Part shown: one piece after another, positions 34,851 through 47,269 of the stretch
Numbering within the stretch: position 1 is the first letter of the stretch
Layout of the letters: the number at the start of each line of letters is the position of its first letter
Source: Chrysoperla carnea
Taxonomy: Eukaryota > Arthropoda > Insecta > Neuroptera > Chrysopidae
Reading direction: 5' to 3'
Assembly: GCF_905475395.1 (NCBI RefSeq)
Contig: NC_058339.1
Span: forward strand, 50,787,172-50,851,171
Length of the DNA stretch: 64,000 bases
The notes under the pieces: generated by a model
Told to the model about the DNA's origin: nothing
Seen by the model: only the letters and a program-made list of their open reading frames with translations
Databases searched by the model: none
Translations under genes and position numbers: made by a program

Positions 34851-37800
34851 CAGTATTAGGACAACAAAACATATGTTTTAATCTAGATTTGGATAAGAAC
34901 ATATGCAGTTTTTTACATTATTTATGTGTGTAAATCCTGGAGTTTGAGCCAAAACTCTCCTTTACATTCAATATAATTTAAAAACTTTGAATATTCATAT
35001 ATTTTATTTTTTGCTTTAGTCTTAAAGATCCTCATTATGTAGTCCTTACTTATTATTTTTTACCTGTACTTGGGGACGTCGCCAGCCAATAAGCCCGACT
35101 AATTTATTGGACTTTGAATCATTTTTGTGAATCTCTAAGGAGAAAGCTGTTTCTTCCTGCCTCACCTCTTGGGACGCCCGTGTCTATATAATTATAAATA
35201 TTTCTTTTCGATGATATAAAAATACGATTTCTAATATTAATTCAATAACAATACACAAATACCCTTCCGAAAAGGTTTTTAGTGAAATTATTAATTAATA
35301 GGAAAAATCGACAATCCAATATATTTAATAATAATGATTAATTATATAAATTGTTATTGTCGTCATTTTAGCACTAAAAATATGCATTATTAAAACATTA
35401 AATAAATATGCAATAAACATTCCTAATTAATAATATTTAAAAACTAGAATCAAGTAAATAAATAATAATTGTGTGCATTTAACATAAAAGTCAATACCAT
35501 TCTGTCCAAAATCAATGAAAATGTCTATTTTATTGCAATTGCATGCCATATAGTAATATTACTGTTAACGTAAATATTTATATATGAATTTATTCTGGAT
35601 TGAATTCAATTATATATTTTTATATTTAGGTTTAGGTTTAGGGAAACATTAGTGCACAGTGGTATTGAATGGTATTTATAAAATTTTTAAATATTAGTTT
35701 TGAGTTCAGTAGCATACTTTGATTTGAATACTCAATCGACCCTGATGTTGTAAGATATGAGATGGGTTAATGATCAATTTAAAAAAAGTAAAACCCGACC
35801 ACGTTGTTTTTGTGTCTAATTATTATCCTGGCAGATTGACCCCCACAACTAACCCAATCTTGATTGTTTGTTTTCAACTTTTGCTAACAAATGAAGTAAA
35901 AAAGTTAATGTATACACTCATTTTCTCTTTGGAATATAGCTTAATCCATGTAACTAATAGACCAAGAAAGTTCTTATAGGTTTTCTCAACGTACTTACAG
36001 GTTTTTAATTTTTTTATAGGATTTTCGGGACTCGTACTCACACAGCACCTGGAATATTACATATATTGATAGAATTTAAAGTAAATACTCTAGTTACCAA
36101 TACTAATTTGCTTGGACTATAACTTCTATGATTTAATTAACGGTGTGTTTACTGAACAATATCTATCTTTTAATATTTATTTAAAACTTATCGATTTTTT
36201 ATAATTGCAGTTCGCAGATAATATAGGTTTCGTACAGTACGAAACTACGAATACTCATACAACGCTACGCCGTACAGTAAATTACTTTTAGTGATTCAGT
36301 AATTCGTTTATCTAAAATACTTATTTCAATGATCGATATTATTTAGGTAGTATTTTAGTAATGAGTAGAATTTTTTTCCTACAAAACTAAAGCTTTTGTA
36401 ATTTATGTAAAGCTTACTTGCCATATAGAATTCAATCTCGAATAATTAGGTAATTATTATCGTGATATATTATATTTTTGTGACAAATCAATTATAATAA
36501 TTAAATATATATTATGCACAAAGATTTGAAATTGAATTATATTTCTAGTCTTCTTAAATTAGAGGGATGGTGATTATTAATTTAAGAATTAATTTAGAAA
36601 TTCTATTTGCACAGTCCTAAAAAGTAATACAAAATTTTTTGTTTTATACAATTTTGTAACTAAACTGTGAATCGCCATTCACATTAAGAATTAAATAGGT
36701 AATCTTATAGCCAAAAATCAAAATTCGTGTCAAAAATATTAAAAATTTATGATCGCTCTTTACTGTGTATGCTCACAAACAGCACCAGTACGGTGGTTGT
36801 TCTGAACACATAGTATGAAAACTTACTATGACGGGCAGCACGTACTGGTATGATAAATTAGAGCAAGCTTTATCCAGTTTTAATAGATTTTTAAATTAAA
36901 AAATCTTCTACATATTTTAGCAGGAGTTAATACATTTTAATCCAAGAGCTGATAACATATTTAGAGCACGGATTTGCCCCAATTATTTATATATCTTCAA
37001 AGTATCGTCTATGATATTTTTTTAATAATAATTCCAAAAAACCAGATGGTTTCGTTGGTGGAGAAATATTCCTTAAGTTAGAGTTAGATCGAAGTCGGGA
37101 AAGAATGAATATGAAGGAGATAGTTTATTGGCATAATGGCATATAGTTTATATGTTTCATTATCATTGTAAAAGCGTTTACGTGCTTTGATTGGTAAGAT
37201 CAAAGATGTTTATTTGCGAACAAAATATTTGTTTACTATTAAAAATATTATTGGGGTGGTCTGGTTTGGTGTCCCACCACTCAAATGATCTGCTGTTCAC
37301 ATATTACAATATAATTGATACTAAACTGTTATTTTTATTATTTCATTCTGGGTCAATAATATTTTTTAATACATTTAATTTAACCAATCATTCCCTGTAC
37401 AACTATCACAGACAATGCTTTTAAGCCATATAACTAGATGGCTCAAATCCGTGCGCTAAATGTGTCACCAGCTATTGAACTATTTCGCTTCACCATTTCT
37501 AATTGGTTATCATTTTCAACTGGCTTCAAAAATAATAATTCATATTGTACCGAACTGTAGTTAACGAACATATCAAATTTTAGTCAAACCTGTTATCAAA
37601 AATTAGCGTAACAGTACTTCTAAGATATTTAATAGTGCCAAATACGTAATTCAAAATGGCCAAATAATAATTCCTGTTTTACGAAAATATTAAAGTTTTA
37701 GAAGTAGCGACTATTCAAGGTAAATACATTTTGGAAAAGTTTTTTATAATATTTCGATATACATTTTTTCGTTCAAATTTTTGGCTATAAAATTAGTTGT

Positions 37801-38400
37801 ATTTTTTAAAAGTATGATGTTTTTTACTATATTTTATCAAAATTTATGTATACAATTGTTTAATGTTACCAACGTATATATTTTTTATCATAAAATTGTT
37901 GTTATTTTTTTTATAATTTGCCTTTTTTTGTAATAAACGGATTTTAATATACTTATTTAATATTTATTATCGTCGAAATGTGTTGTGTATTTCTAAAGAT
38001 TGTTTATTCAAAATGTTGACAAACATGAATTAAAGAAATTTTATACAAATTTTTTGTCTCTTCTATTTTAAATTTTCGTTTATTCCGTTTCCCAATTATA
38101 ATTTTGATTACAAATTCTATTCTTCTATTCTTCTCTATTACATAAATGGCGACCGGATTAAGCTAGAGTTGCCTGAAGAAATCCTAATAATTTTTGAGGC
38201 TAGAATACCGCAATAATATCGATCTATAACAACTTTTTGAGAAATTTATAATTTTACACTTTTCTCGCTCTTACTTTTTAGTTTGATTCATTGCCTATTG
38301 ACACTGGGCGTTTACTGTAAAATGTCGCCTTTCTTATACGATTACATGTCCAACCGTTAAATGGATCTGCGTTTTGTATTTTTTGAGCCAATATTACCTT
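34851..38400. other. intergenic, no gene seen
   Basis: AT-rich. 35070-35180 is GC-richer, without a usable frame. A nested hairpin lies at 36784-36849, listed separately. Frames at 35770-35979 and 37191-37424 are not recognised. Confidence 0.4.
36784..36849. other. nested inverted repeat (cruciform or hairpin)
   Basis: Outer stem ACCAGTACG (36784-36792) with CGTACTGGT (36841-36849); inner stem CATAGTA (36809-36815) with TACTATG (36824-36830). The spacers between stems are asymmetric. Possibly the core of a decayed palindromic element. Confidence 0.5.
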
Positions 38401-39300
38401 AGAAAATGACTTTTATTCTAAATCGAGAAAATCCCGAAATAATTTTTTGTTTCGATATTTGATGATATAGAGTAACTTTGACTTAAAAGGTATAAAAATC
38501 GTTTCACTTAATTGGATGGGTAGTGAGTATTGTGATATACGTCTAAAATCCTGTACGAAGAATCTTTCCTCTTGTACAATAATGAGTTGGATGATTTTAT
38601 ATTTTTTATTCCTAATTTCCATAAGTAATCCAAAGAAACGAAAGTTTGATTGATTTTTGCAAAGATTCTGATTAAAGAAATGGCTCAAGAATTTTCGAGA
38701 TTATTGCACAAAATTTTTCTTGATAATTTGATGAAACTCGTTATATACAGAGTCATCCTGACCCCAAAAATACAAGAATCGGTTTCATTCAATGATTGGG
38801 TGATTAATATTTTATATATCTTCTTAAATCTGTACGAAGAACTTTTACTTCGTAGTGATTCTGGAGATATCTCCATAAATAGCCATCTAATCGTCATATG
38901 TATCGAAATATTTTTAATTATTTGGGTCTAAATGACCGTAAAATTCTATGAAACGAAAAGTTGGTGAACGGAAAATCTCTGAGATAACGAAATGGCTCGG
39001 AGATATCACCCATTGTTTACGATTTTAATCGATATTTCAGAAATTATCCGTCCAATTTTCGAAGAAATTTTAATGTTTTGGATCAAAATTACTCTAGAAA
39101 ATAATTTTTATGTAAAATAGAAAAAAATGGAATAAAAAAAAAAATCGGAAACATTTAACGATTGGGTAAGTTAAGCTTTGGGAAAGCAAGATACTTCAAA
39201 ACTTTAAAATCTTTTTTAAAAATGATATCCAATTTCGTGATTTTGTACGATTGTAAATTGATGAGGTTGGGTTGCGAGATATCAAAATAAATTTTATGAA
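38401..39300. repeat. degenerate tandem blocks, ~280-370 bp apart
   Basis: Three related blocks: AATCGTTTCACTTAATTGGA at 38497, AATCGGTTTCATTCAATGAT near 38777 and AATCGGAAACATTTAACGAT near 39143. The first two are followed by CTGTACGAAGAA-type sequence. GAAATGGCTC also recurs (38679, 38989). They look like subrepeats of an old dispersed element downstream of troponin C; noncoding. Confidence 0.5.
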
Positions 39301-39575
39301 CATTCAAAACAACTGAATTATTTATAAATAAATTTTATTATAGAAATATTTTACAAAAAAAATTAAGAAAAAATAATAATATAATAATTAAATATAATTA
39401 AATATAAAAATTATTAAAATTTCCTTAAAGAGGGAATAATTATTTCAACACAAAAGCACAAGATTAATAAACATTATTAACATTTGACTCTCATGAAAAC
39501 ATGAAATTAAAACTCGTCTTTTTCTGAGAATTGATTTAAGATGGATGAAAATTGATTTAGATGTACTACGATAAT

Positions 39576-39604
39576 TTATTCTCCTGTCATCATTTCCATG
39601 AATT
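39576..39604 (-). CDS. TpnC: troponin C exon 6 (last codons and stop)
   Basis: The 29 coding nt encode the end of Glu144 and FMEMMTGE, then TAA at 39576-39578. Acceptor TATTTTTCAG. A candidate poly(A) signal on this strand (TTTATT on the + strand) is at 39334-39339, about 240 nt downstream. Confidence 0.95.
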
Positions 39605-42600
39605 CTGAAAAATATTTAATTTATATTAATATTTCAATTTTATAGTTTACTCAGTCCAGGAAACAAATATTTTCTCAATATGTTAAATCCCGTAGGAGAA
39701 ATAATAACTGGACCAATATTGTTTCAAGTCTGTGTGGGGATTGTTAGCATTAGAGTAAGCTTGAAAACCAAGACTGGTTCAAAGTTAGAATGTTAACATC
39801 GTAATAACAAGCTTGGATGTCACTTAAGCAAAGTGGATGACTATAAACACTCACGACCATTCTATTATTATTGCTAGTTTTGGCCAAGGGTTGGCCAAAT
39901 AAGAATTGATTTATTAACCTTGGGCAAAGGCTGAAAAACCAAGCATTCATTATCTACAGTCAGTAGGCACACATTATCTACAGTCAGTCAAGATTTATCA
40001 GCTATGACCATGATTTGGGCAAGGTCTAGTAAACCAAGACTTAGCAAATCAATGATGATTCACCTTCGATTTTATCGTTAAACTTGATATTTTCATTCCA
40101 AATAATCTGGTTGTAGTGAGTCTAAGCTGACTGAATTAAATTATGATTTCCACTTACCATCAAAGTCTACAGTCCCGGATCCATCAGAATCAATTTCTTC
40201 AATCATCATATCTAATTCATCGTCAGTTAATTGGTCATCTAATTCTCGAAGAATTTCTCTTAAACATGATGTTGGAATATATCCATTACCTGAAATAGAT
40301 TTTACAAAATTTATTTATTTATTTTATTTAAAAATATAAAACTAAAATAGAAATATTTGTTTTTGAAAATAGATCTTTCATAAATATACATGATTTTCAA
40401 TTAGGAAATCAGAATTAACCTTGCCAAAATTTTAAAATATTTTGTTCTTTCATCTGTTTAAATTTATGAAATAAATTTTTAACATAAAAAATATGACATA
40501 ACGCCTTTCAAATTTTGGATTAAATCTAAAAATAATAATAACAAAATTTCCAGAATTTAATTTATATAAGTAAAATCTAATCGTCTTGAAAACACGACCT
40601 ATTTGGGGAAAGTTTGGATTTTTTTGGTAGATAGGTAATATTTGCTTCGAATCTTGTTTCAGGAGTGTTTTTCAAAGTGACTTAAATTAATCGTTTGAAT
40701 CTGTTCTTAATAAATTAAACCCATTCAATACAAACCTTCTTTGTCATAAAGACGGAAAGCTTCCCGTAATTCTTTTTGCATAGCTTCGGCATCTTCTTCC
40801 ACAATAAATTTAGCAGCTAATGTAACAAATTCTTCAAATTCTAAACGTCCAGATTCTATATGGAATAAATATAAAATATTAAAAATTAATTAGTTAAATT
40901 TCGAGAATTCTCATTAAAATCTTACTGTCTTCATCTACTTCTTCAATTAATTCTTCTAAAATACGTTTGTTGAATGGTTGTCCCATCAATCGTAGGATTT
41001 CTGCAACCATATCAGTGGGAATACTACCAGATTTTTCACGATCGAAACCATCGAATGCTTTTCGAAGAACTGTAACATAATATTACATTAAATAAATAAA
41101 ATGCTATTTTTAATTTATATGAAAATAAATCTTAGTGTTATTCGATTATAATATCTGTATGTAAGTTATTGAGAAACAGATCACCGTCCTAGAAACGAAA
41201 ATAGATTTGTTAACGCATATACATTTGAGTTTACAGTCTGTAAGGCCAATGCACTTATAATCAGTTTGTGTTTATATTTAAAAATATATTATGTTAAAAT
41301 TGTGTTAACTTGTTACAGTGAAAACCGTTTACACTTACAGTGACATCAATTTTATTCGACATATAGAATGTAATGAAAAAATGCAGAAATGCCAATTTAA
41401 TCACTTTAAAGCTGGGCTTCTGTTCAATATTATGTAATGTAATCGGAATTTATAATCGAAAAAAGCCCATGATATTCGTTTATCAAAAATGGGTGTGTGA
41501 ATCTGCAAGATTCTTTACCTAAGAAAATTTTTTAGACTTTAAGAGTAAACTGAATTCAAAATTTGTTTAATGAATGTTTATATTCACATTGGTAATTAAC
41601 ACTAGTAGAGAAAATTGCGGGAAGAAACAAGCTCCTACCAACAGCTCCTACTCACCCTGTAGAATAAGTTACGAGCGAAACTTGTTCTATAAGAAACATT
41701 GCAGTGGTAATTTGACTTTTTCTGACCGGTTTTTTCGTAACGGTATCATTACTAATAGACTACTAAAGAAATTATAATAAGTTAAATATTTTCCGGGTTT
41801 AACCAACTCGTCTGTTTGTCATCGGACTGTATGTTATAAACCTCAATATTTCGACAGCTGATATTTTGAAGGAATGTGTATTACTATTGCCGCTATAATA
41901 ACAAACAAAAACCAAGATTGTTAATTCCAAAATAGCCACCATGGAAAATCAAAACAAACGATCATTATGTATTAATCACTAATTAAATATGGTAGCTTAC
42001 TTATGATACAAACTTGTCGAATGTGTTGCATAAGTACACATATACATTATTTTAGATTAATAATTAAATATTTTTCTAGGGCTCTTGTTACTTTAGGCTC
42101 TTGTTTGCAAAAGTATTTGCAAAGTAAATAGTGTTATTATATCTTGCACGGTGATACGGAATCCTTCGTTGAGCTGTTTTTACTTTATTTTAAAGCCAAA
42201 GCCTTTTTATTTTAATCGTTCAGGTATTCGGAACGATAATTTGAATACTTTTAATACCTCCGAATTTTGTCTCTCAGAATTTGAACCCAAAGAATAAAGA
42301 TTATTATTTTACCACTAGAGATATCAGCAAAGTAATGACAAGTTCAGGCATCAAGCCTTTAACAGTTTTCATTGTTTTTTAAATTCGAAGTAGTAATTTA
42401 GTTTATATTATTTCAAAACATTCGGTTTTCTAAATAATTCTAAATCCCCCTTTTTTTGGCAGGAACGAATCTTTTAAAACAACAAGTTTTTTACTACAAT
42501 TTTTATTAGCTATATTTTTTTGAAAGAAAAATAAATGGCTTTTAAATCTTTTATAAATGAAATAAAAATAGAAAAAGTAATAAATTAATTTTAATTTACT

Positions 42601-44149
42601 CATATCCGGATTTAACTCTAAATAATCCATAAAATATTAGAAAAAGTAATAAATAATTATTTAATATTTCAATTACGAACAATGCCAAAAAATTTTTTTT
42701 AACGCATAATATAATTTTAAATACATTTACACAGAATACGGATAAGTTAATCGAACTCTTACGACTTGTAAAGTACAAAGATCTCTAATAGAAAGTAAAA
42801 TCTATTTTTAAACTATACGTTTCAGAGTAGACGGATACATTTTCAAGTATTGTATTATGCATTTTTAGTATTTATTTATATATTATTATTGTTAACTTAC
42901 CAGCAATTTGTTCTGGTGGAAGTTCGTCCGACTAGAGAATATAAAAAGAAAACAAAATTTTATAAATTAATTTAGAAAATTATTTTATATTTAGCAAAAA
43001 TATTCCCATCTTTATTTTCCAAATTTTGTATTTATATTAAATGAATATTTTTGTCAGTACAATAAAGTTTTTATTATTCTTAATATTTTTAGAAAACTAT
43101 TTAATATAGAATTTAAAAAAAATTATGCAATAATAAAATTTTAAATGCACTTTTATAAAAATATGTAGAAAATATTTTTGGCAATACAATTTTCTCATTT
43201 GAAAAGATGTGGTTCAGAAAATAAGATGGTTGAAGAAAAAAAGTTCAGAATTTGAATTGAAATAAATTGGATTGAATTTTAAGATGTTTTTTTTATGAGA
43301 AGTTTTTTCGAATTTTTTTTTACTAAAATAATGATAATTAAATTATTTAATTATTCTTTGAAGATTCATGTGTTTAACAAAAATAAAATAGTTAATTTTT
43401 TTTGAAAATTGTTTTGTATCCCAAGATAAAAATTCACTAATATAATAATTGTTTAAAAGATAATTATTTACAATTATTAAAAAATTATTTTTTACTTTCT
43501 TTTCCATTGTAAAATTTTTTTTTCTTACATCTTAAAATTTTTAAAACTAAAAACAAATTTAATTTTCCAAGCCCTCCACCATTTTTTATTTATTTATTTG
43601 ATTTCTTCTTAAAATTCACTCCCATAAATTAATTACGAAATGTTCAAAAAGATCTATTACATTCCAGTAATGCAATTATAAAAGGCCAATTTGTAAGTAC
43701 ATAATTTAAAAAAAAAATTTAATTGATAACTTTGTTTTGTTTGAAGTCGTTTAAAAGAGTTAAAAGAATTATTTTCAAAATTATTGATAAGTAATACCTA
43801 TAATGGATTATTGCTCTATAGATACACGATGAAGTTGTGAAATTATGTCATCGAAACATTGCATAAACTTAAAATAAAAAGAATATTTAAGAAAAATTTA
43901 AAAAAAAATGCTTGAAAAATTATTTATAATTAATTTGAAGAAACATAGTAAGTTATCTGTCTTAAAAAAAATTGTTTGTGGTTCTATAAAGGCTATTAGA
44001 CATTCAAAAATAATTTAAAAAATATTAAATTAAATTAATTAGCTAAACACAAAAGAAATTCTATCTCGATAAACAAGAATGAAAAGATTTATACAAATCA
44101 ATGTAAAAATAATCCTTTACCATAAAAGAAAATTTTAATTACTCACCAT
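39576..44149 (-). CDS. TpnC: muscle troponin C, complete six-exon gene
   Basis: Coding exons in transcript order are 44147-44149, 42901-42931, 40926-41069, 40736-40855, 40158-40289 and 39576-39604, all GT-AG and in phase, giving 152 residues. The start [17 protein letters not shown] and end [10 protein letters not shown] are characteristic of insect troponin C. There are four EF-hands. Loop I (21-32) and loop III (97-108) lack the acidic residue at position 12 (Met32, Cys108). Loop II (57-68, [12 protein letters not shown]) and loop IV (133-144, [12 protein letters not shown]) are canonical. This is the two-site pattern typical of general insect troponin C, not the flight-muscle F1 type, which keeps only site IV. 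The protein is the calcium sensor of the troponin complex on the thin filament: binding at site II relieves inhibition by troponin I. A MEF2 consensus lies upstream at 44555-44564. Confidence 0.97.
40158..40289 (-). CDS. TpnC: troponin C exon 5 (EF-hand III and most of IV)
   Basis: Encodes residues 100-144: degenerate loop III ([12 protein letters not shown], split with exon 4) and canonical loop IV up to its last Glu, whose codon is split (G|AA). Confidence 0.96.
40736..40855 (-). CDS. TpnC: troponin C exon 4 (EF-hand II, linker helix)
   Basis: Encodes residues 60-100, with the rest of calcium loop II ([10 protein letters not shown]) and the central helix ([19 protein letters not shown]). 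It is separated from exon 3 by only 70 nt. Confidence 0.96.
40926..41069 (-). CDS. TpnC: troponin C exon 3 (EF-hand I, start of loop II)
   Basis: Encodes residues 12-60: the degenerate EF-hand I ([12 protein letters not shown]) and helix into loop II. Acceptor GTTACAG, donor GACA|GTAAGA. Confidence 0.96.
42901..42931 (-). CDS. TpnC: troponin C exon 2 (31-nt microexon)
   Basis: Encodes [10 protein letters not shown] plus one base of Val12. Acceptor TTCTCTAG, donor GCTG|GTAAGT. It is flanked by introns of 1215 and 1831 nt, so a gene finder could easily miss it. Confidence 0.92.
44147..44149 (-). CDS. TpnC: troponin C exon 1 coding part (ATG only)
   Basis: Only the initiator codon is coding, followed at once by donor GTGAGT. 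From memory, splitting right after the ATG also occurs in other insect troponin C genes. It lets a 5' UTR exon and the first intron carry regulatory sequence. The 5' UTR start is not determined. Confidence 0.85.
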
Positions 44150-44348
44150 GGTATCAATTTTGACTTAGATATGAAAACAAGAAATTTAAAAAAAATCTGT
44201 ATTTTTCAATACAGAAACACAGATTATACAATTCACAACAATGTAGTCTACTTCAACAATTGAAGTATTTGAGATTTTTTTGTAAAAAAAAAAGTATTTG
44301 TTTAATTGTTAATTAACTTATGAGTTGAGTTCATGTATTCGTTGGAAA

Positions 44349-44360
44349 TTTATATTATAT
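44349..44360 (-). promoter_or_regulatory. possible TATA box of troponin C
   Basis: On the gene's strand this reads GTATATAATATA, 200 bp upstream of the ATG. Spacing would fit a start site near 44320 and a 5' UTR of about 170 nt before the ATG-only exon end. No clear arthropod initiator was seen, and AT-rich DNA makes such matches common. Confidence 0.25.
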
Positions 44361-44554
44361 ACTTTTCGAATCGTAAGAATATAGTTGATTTCCAAACGTC
44401 ATACAACACCTTACCGCACTCCACAACCTATTTATTGTTTAAAACGTAAATATATTTTTACGATATCGTTATGTAGCGTACGTTTACCAAGAAAAAATGT
44501 TTAATGGAGAGATAGGGTAATATCCAGTGCCCTGTTTATAATATACCTAAATAT

Positions 44555-44564
44555 CTATAATTAG
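44555..44564. promoter_or_regulatory. MEF2 consensus site upstream of troponin C
   Basis: CTATAATTAG is an exact match to CTA(A/T)4TAG, 406 bp upstream of the troponin C ATG. MEF2 sites drive muscle genes, including troponin C genes, in insects. A ten-base match alone can arise by chance in AT-rich DNA; its position before a muscle gene is what makes it credible. Confidence 0.45.
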
Positions 44565-44878
44565 GCGACAGTTTCTCGGCAAATATAACTTTCTATGAGA
44601 TAGAAGCTATATGATGACAGAGTTTACTTACCTAATAGAAAAAAAAAGAAAATGACTGGTCCATGTGGACTGATCCATGGTTTCAAGTAAAATTGCAATA
44701 ACTTCAAAATAAAACAATCTGCTTAACTCATCATTTCATTTACTTACAAGTTGTCTACCGTGTTTTGCGTTTTAAATCACTTTCTACCGGAATTGGTGCA
44801 TATTGGTGGGTATTTTATCATGTCATATTTCAATTAAAAAAATTGACGAAGAAAAGTTCGATAAGACGAACCGTCATG

Positions 44879-45000
44879 TATACTCAATGTCACAAAAAAT
44901 GCTCGTTTTAAAACATTCTAAGTGTTACTATTACAACATAACATATGATGCGTACGCTTAGAATGTTTTAACTGTGGCACTTTTTCTGACAGTGAGTGTA
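44879..45000. mobile_element. 118-bp palindromic MITE with TA target site
   Basis: The element 44881-44998 has 44-bp imperfect inverted arms. TAAAACATTCTAAG (44909-44922) pairs exactly with 44957-44970, and outward the arms continue as TACTCAATGTCACAAAAAAT on the left and the complement of CACTCACTGTCAGAAAAAGT on the right. Flanking TA lies at both ends (44879-44880, 44999-45000). The arm coordinates are mutually consistent with no net indel. TA duplication suggests Tc1/mariner-type mobilisation. Confidence 0.75.
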
Positions 45001-47260
45001 CCTTTAATCACACAGGTGGCACATACTGTACCACCGTCAATGATATTAGGTACGCATGAAACAATTATTCAATTATTTTATCTCGTTTTTTATGGGTTAC
45101 CAAGTATAGATAAGCGAAACATAAATGGGAAAAATAATTCACTTCAAGTCATTGTCAGACGATGAGAGAAAAGGATACCTATAAGAGAAACTTATGCCGG
45201 ATCACATACATTCTATGATACTGTTCCCCAGAGTGAACAGTAACGATTACTGATTACTGATTACAGAACGTCTTCAGGAGAGAATAATCTATGGTATTTT
45301 ATGATATTGTATCATAGATCATAAATCATTTACTCTGGATCATAAAGCTCTTATTAATAGCTATTTAGTATTTAAAGTCTCAAAAATACATGTGTGTGGG
45401 AATGATAATGTTTGAATGAGAGTATATTTCCGTTGTCATATTTCAAAAAAAATGAATTTAAAAAAACTATAATTTGCCCCTTGGCACAACACCTTATCCT
45501 ATATACTAGACGTATATTCCAATTGGCTGTATTTGAAATAATTTCAACCAATGAAAGAAAATGTTTGGAAAATCGGCAACAAGCAGTTATAAATTTGTAA
45601 ACATATTTTTTGATTACCATCCATGTTAAGAACACACAGAGCCTCTTTTTGTTTTTCCTATTTTTTTTTTTCTGGATTTGAATATATAGAACATGCAAAG
45701 AGTTTAATAATATACAATTGATTACAAATGTTTTATAACATGTATTTTATTGTTTTTGTTAAAAAATCTTTTCAAAATGATTTATTTTCGTAACACCGTA
45801 TGTGCTTTTTTGATTGATTTATTGAACAAGTAAATAAAACTCGTTAAAAAATTAATAATACAAATACCACTTTTTGATAAATCAAAAATTTCAAGTAATT
45901 TTACTGGACAACTTTTTTTGAGCATTTATGAGTAATTAATAATTTTTTCCCTTTTCTTGCCCTCAATTTTTACTTTGTTTTGTTGCCTACTAATAATGGG
46001 CAACAATATTAAAATAAAAAAACTTGATTTTACGGTTGATCGAAAAGCTTTGACGAAGAAATTGTTCCGGGATATTATCCCCACTGTATGATTTTAGTAA
46101 AAATCTCAAAGCCTCCATGCCCAATCGGAAAGGTATCCGATTTTAACTAAAAATTTGTTAATTTTTCAGTTACTATCAAAAATTTTCAATAGGCCTCGAC
46201 AAAAACTCCGACTGTGCGCCTTTAAAAAGTAAATCCGACACTGCCACCGATATCAACATAAATTGTCAGGGTTCAGAAAATAAAAGGATTCTCTGATTCA
46301 TATTCAGGTAAATATTTGAAGAATATTTATTAAAATTTATAACTTTGATAAAATTGATAAATTTTGATTAATTCCACTATCTTCCGACGTTGCAGCCCTA
46401 GTTGGCAGTTAAACACATCCAATCATTACAAAATGGAATATTTTCAGCGTTTTTACCAGAATTTTATCCCTGTGTAGAATGATTTATTATATTATTAATT
46501 ATTATTAATTATTTACAAGTTTGCTGTTTGACATCGGAAGTTTTTTTAAATTTTGTAAATTTCATTTGTACATTTACAGCTGTCCTTTTTTAAATTTTAT
46601 TTTGTTTACGCCAAAATTTAATGTAATAAATATTTTCCAATTACAAAAATTAAATGCAAGTTTTGTTTTCAGTGTCATTGACTGAAAATTTTTTGAGACG
46701 CACTAGACAATATCGACAATATCATTTAACAACATCGAAAATATCTCGAAAGTGTATCATAACAAATTTTTGTTCAATAACAAATAGAATATTTGAGATC
46801 AGACAACAACAATACGTAAATAATACATATTTTTCTTTTTGAAATAAACAAATTAGCATATTATTCTACAAAATAATACATGTACTGATTGCCAAATCGT
46901 ATAAAACATAAACAACATTAGAAAACATAATAATATAGCCCACCTATTGTTATTTATTGTTTAAATAAAAATAAATATCGGTATAATAAAAGAAAATTAC
47001 AATGTATATTGTTGTAAAAAAAAGTACATACCTACAGTAAAAAATTTTAAATAATTTGGCAGGCATCATTATTGATTGACTTAAGACAAATTATTATTGA
47101 TTTATTATAAAAGTAATTCTGTTCGAATCTTCAAATTCAAATTCATAAAAAATAAAAATTTAAATAAATTTTTTGACCCAATGACTAAAGACCATTAAAA
47201 TGTTACAATAAAATAAAACAAAATCGCAAAACTCGATGTAAAGGTGCTTTTTTGGTATGT
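45001..47260. other. intergenic, no gene seen
   Basis: A TGATTAC microrepeat lies at 45248-45265. Several 60-108 codon frames (for example 45372-45698 on the - strand) are low complexity and unrecognised. 46190-46250 resembles the intron-5 insertion weakly. Confidence 0.4.
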
Positions 47261-47269
47261 TATTAGCAT

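Larger units (their letters stand above)
44150..44880. other. troponin C 5' flank
   Basis: Holds the possible TATA box and the MEF2 match listed separately. Apart from these there is no repeat or exon. Confidence 0.5.

Noticed and set aside
45372..45698. A 108-residue gene on the - strand
   Set aside because: Low-complexity Lys/Asn and His-rich ends, no homology, and an overlapping frame of similar length on the other strand.
46190..46250. Second copy of the intron-5 insertion (hAT-like end)
   Set aside because: The shared part (GGATTTAC-type sequence) is too short and diverged to assert a family.
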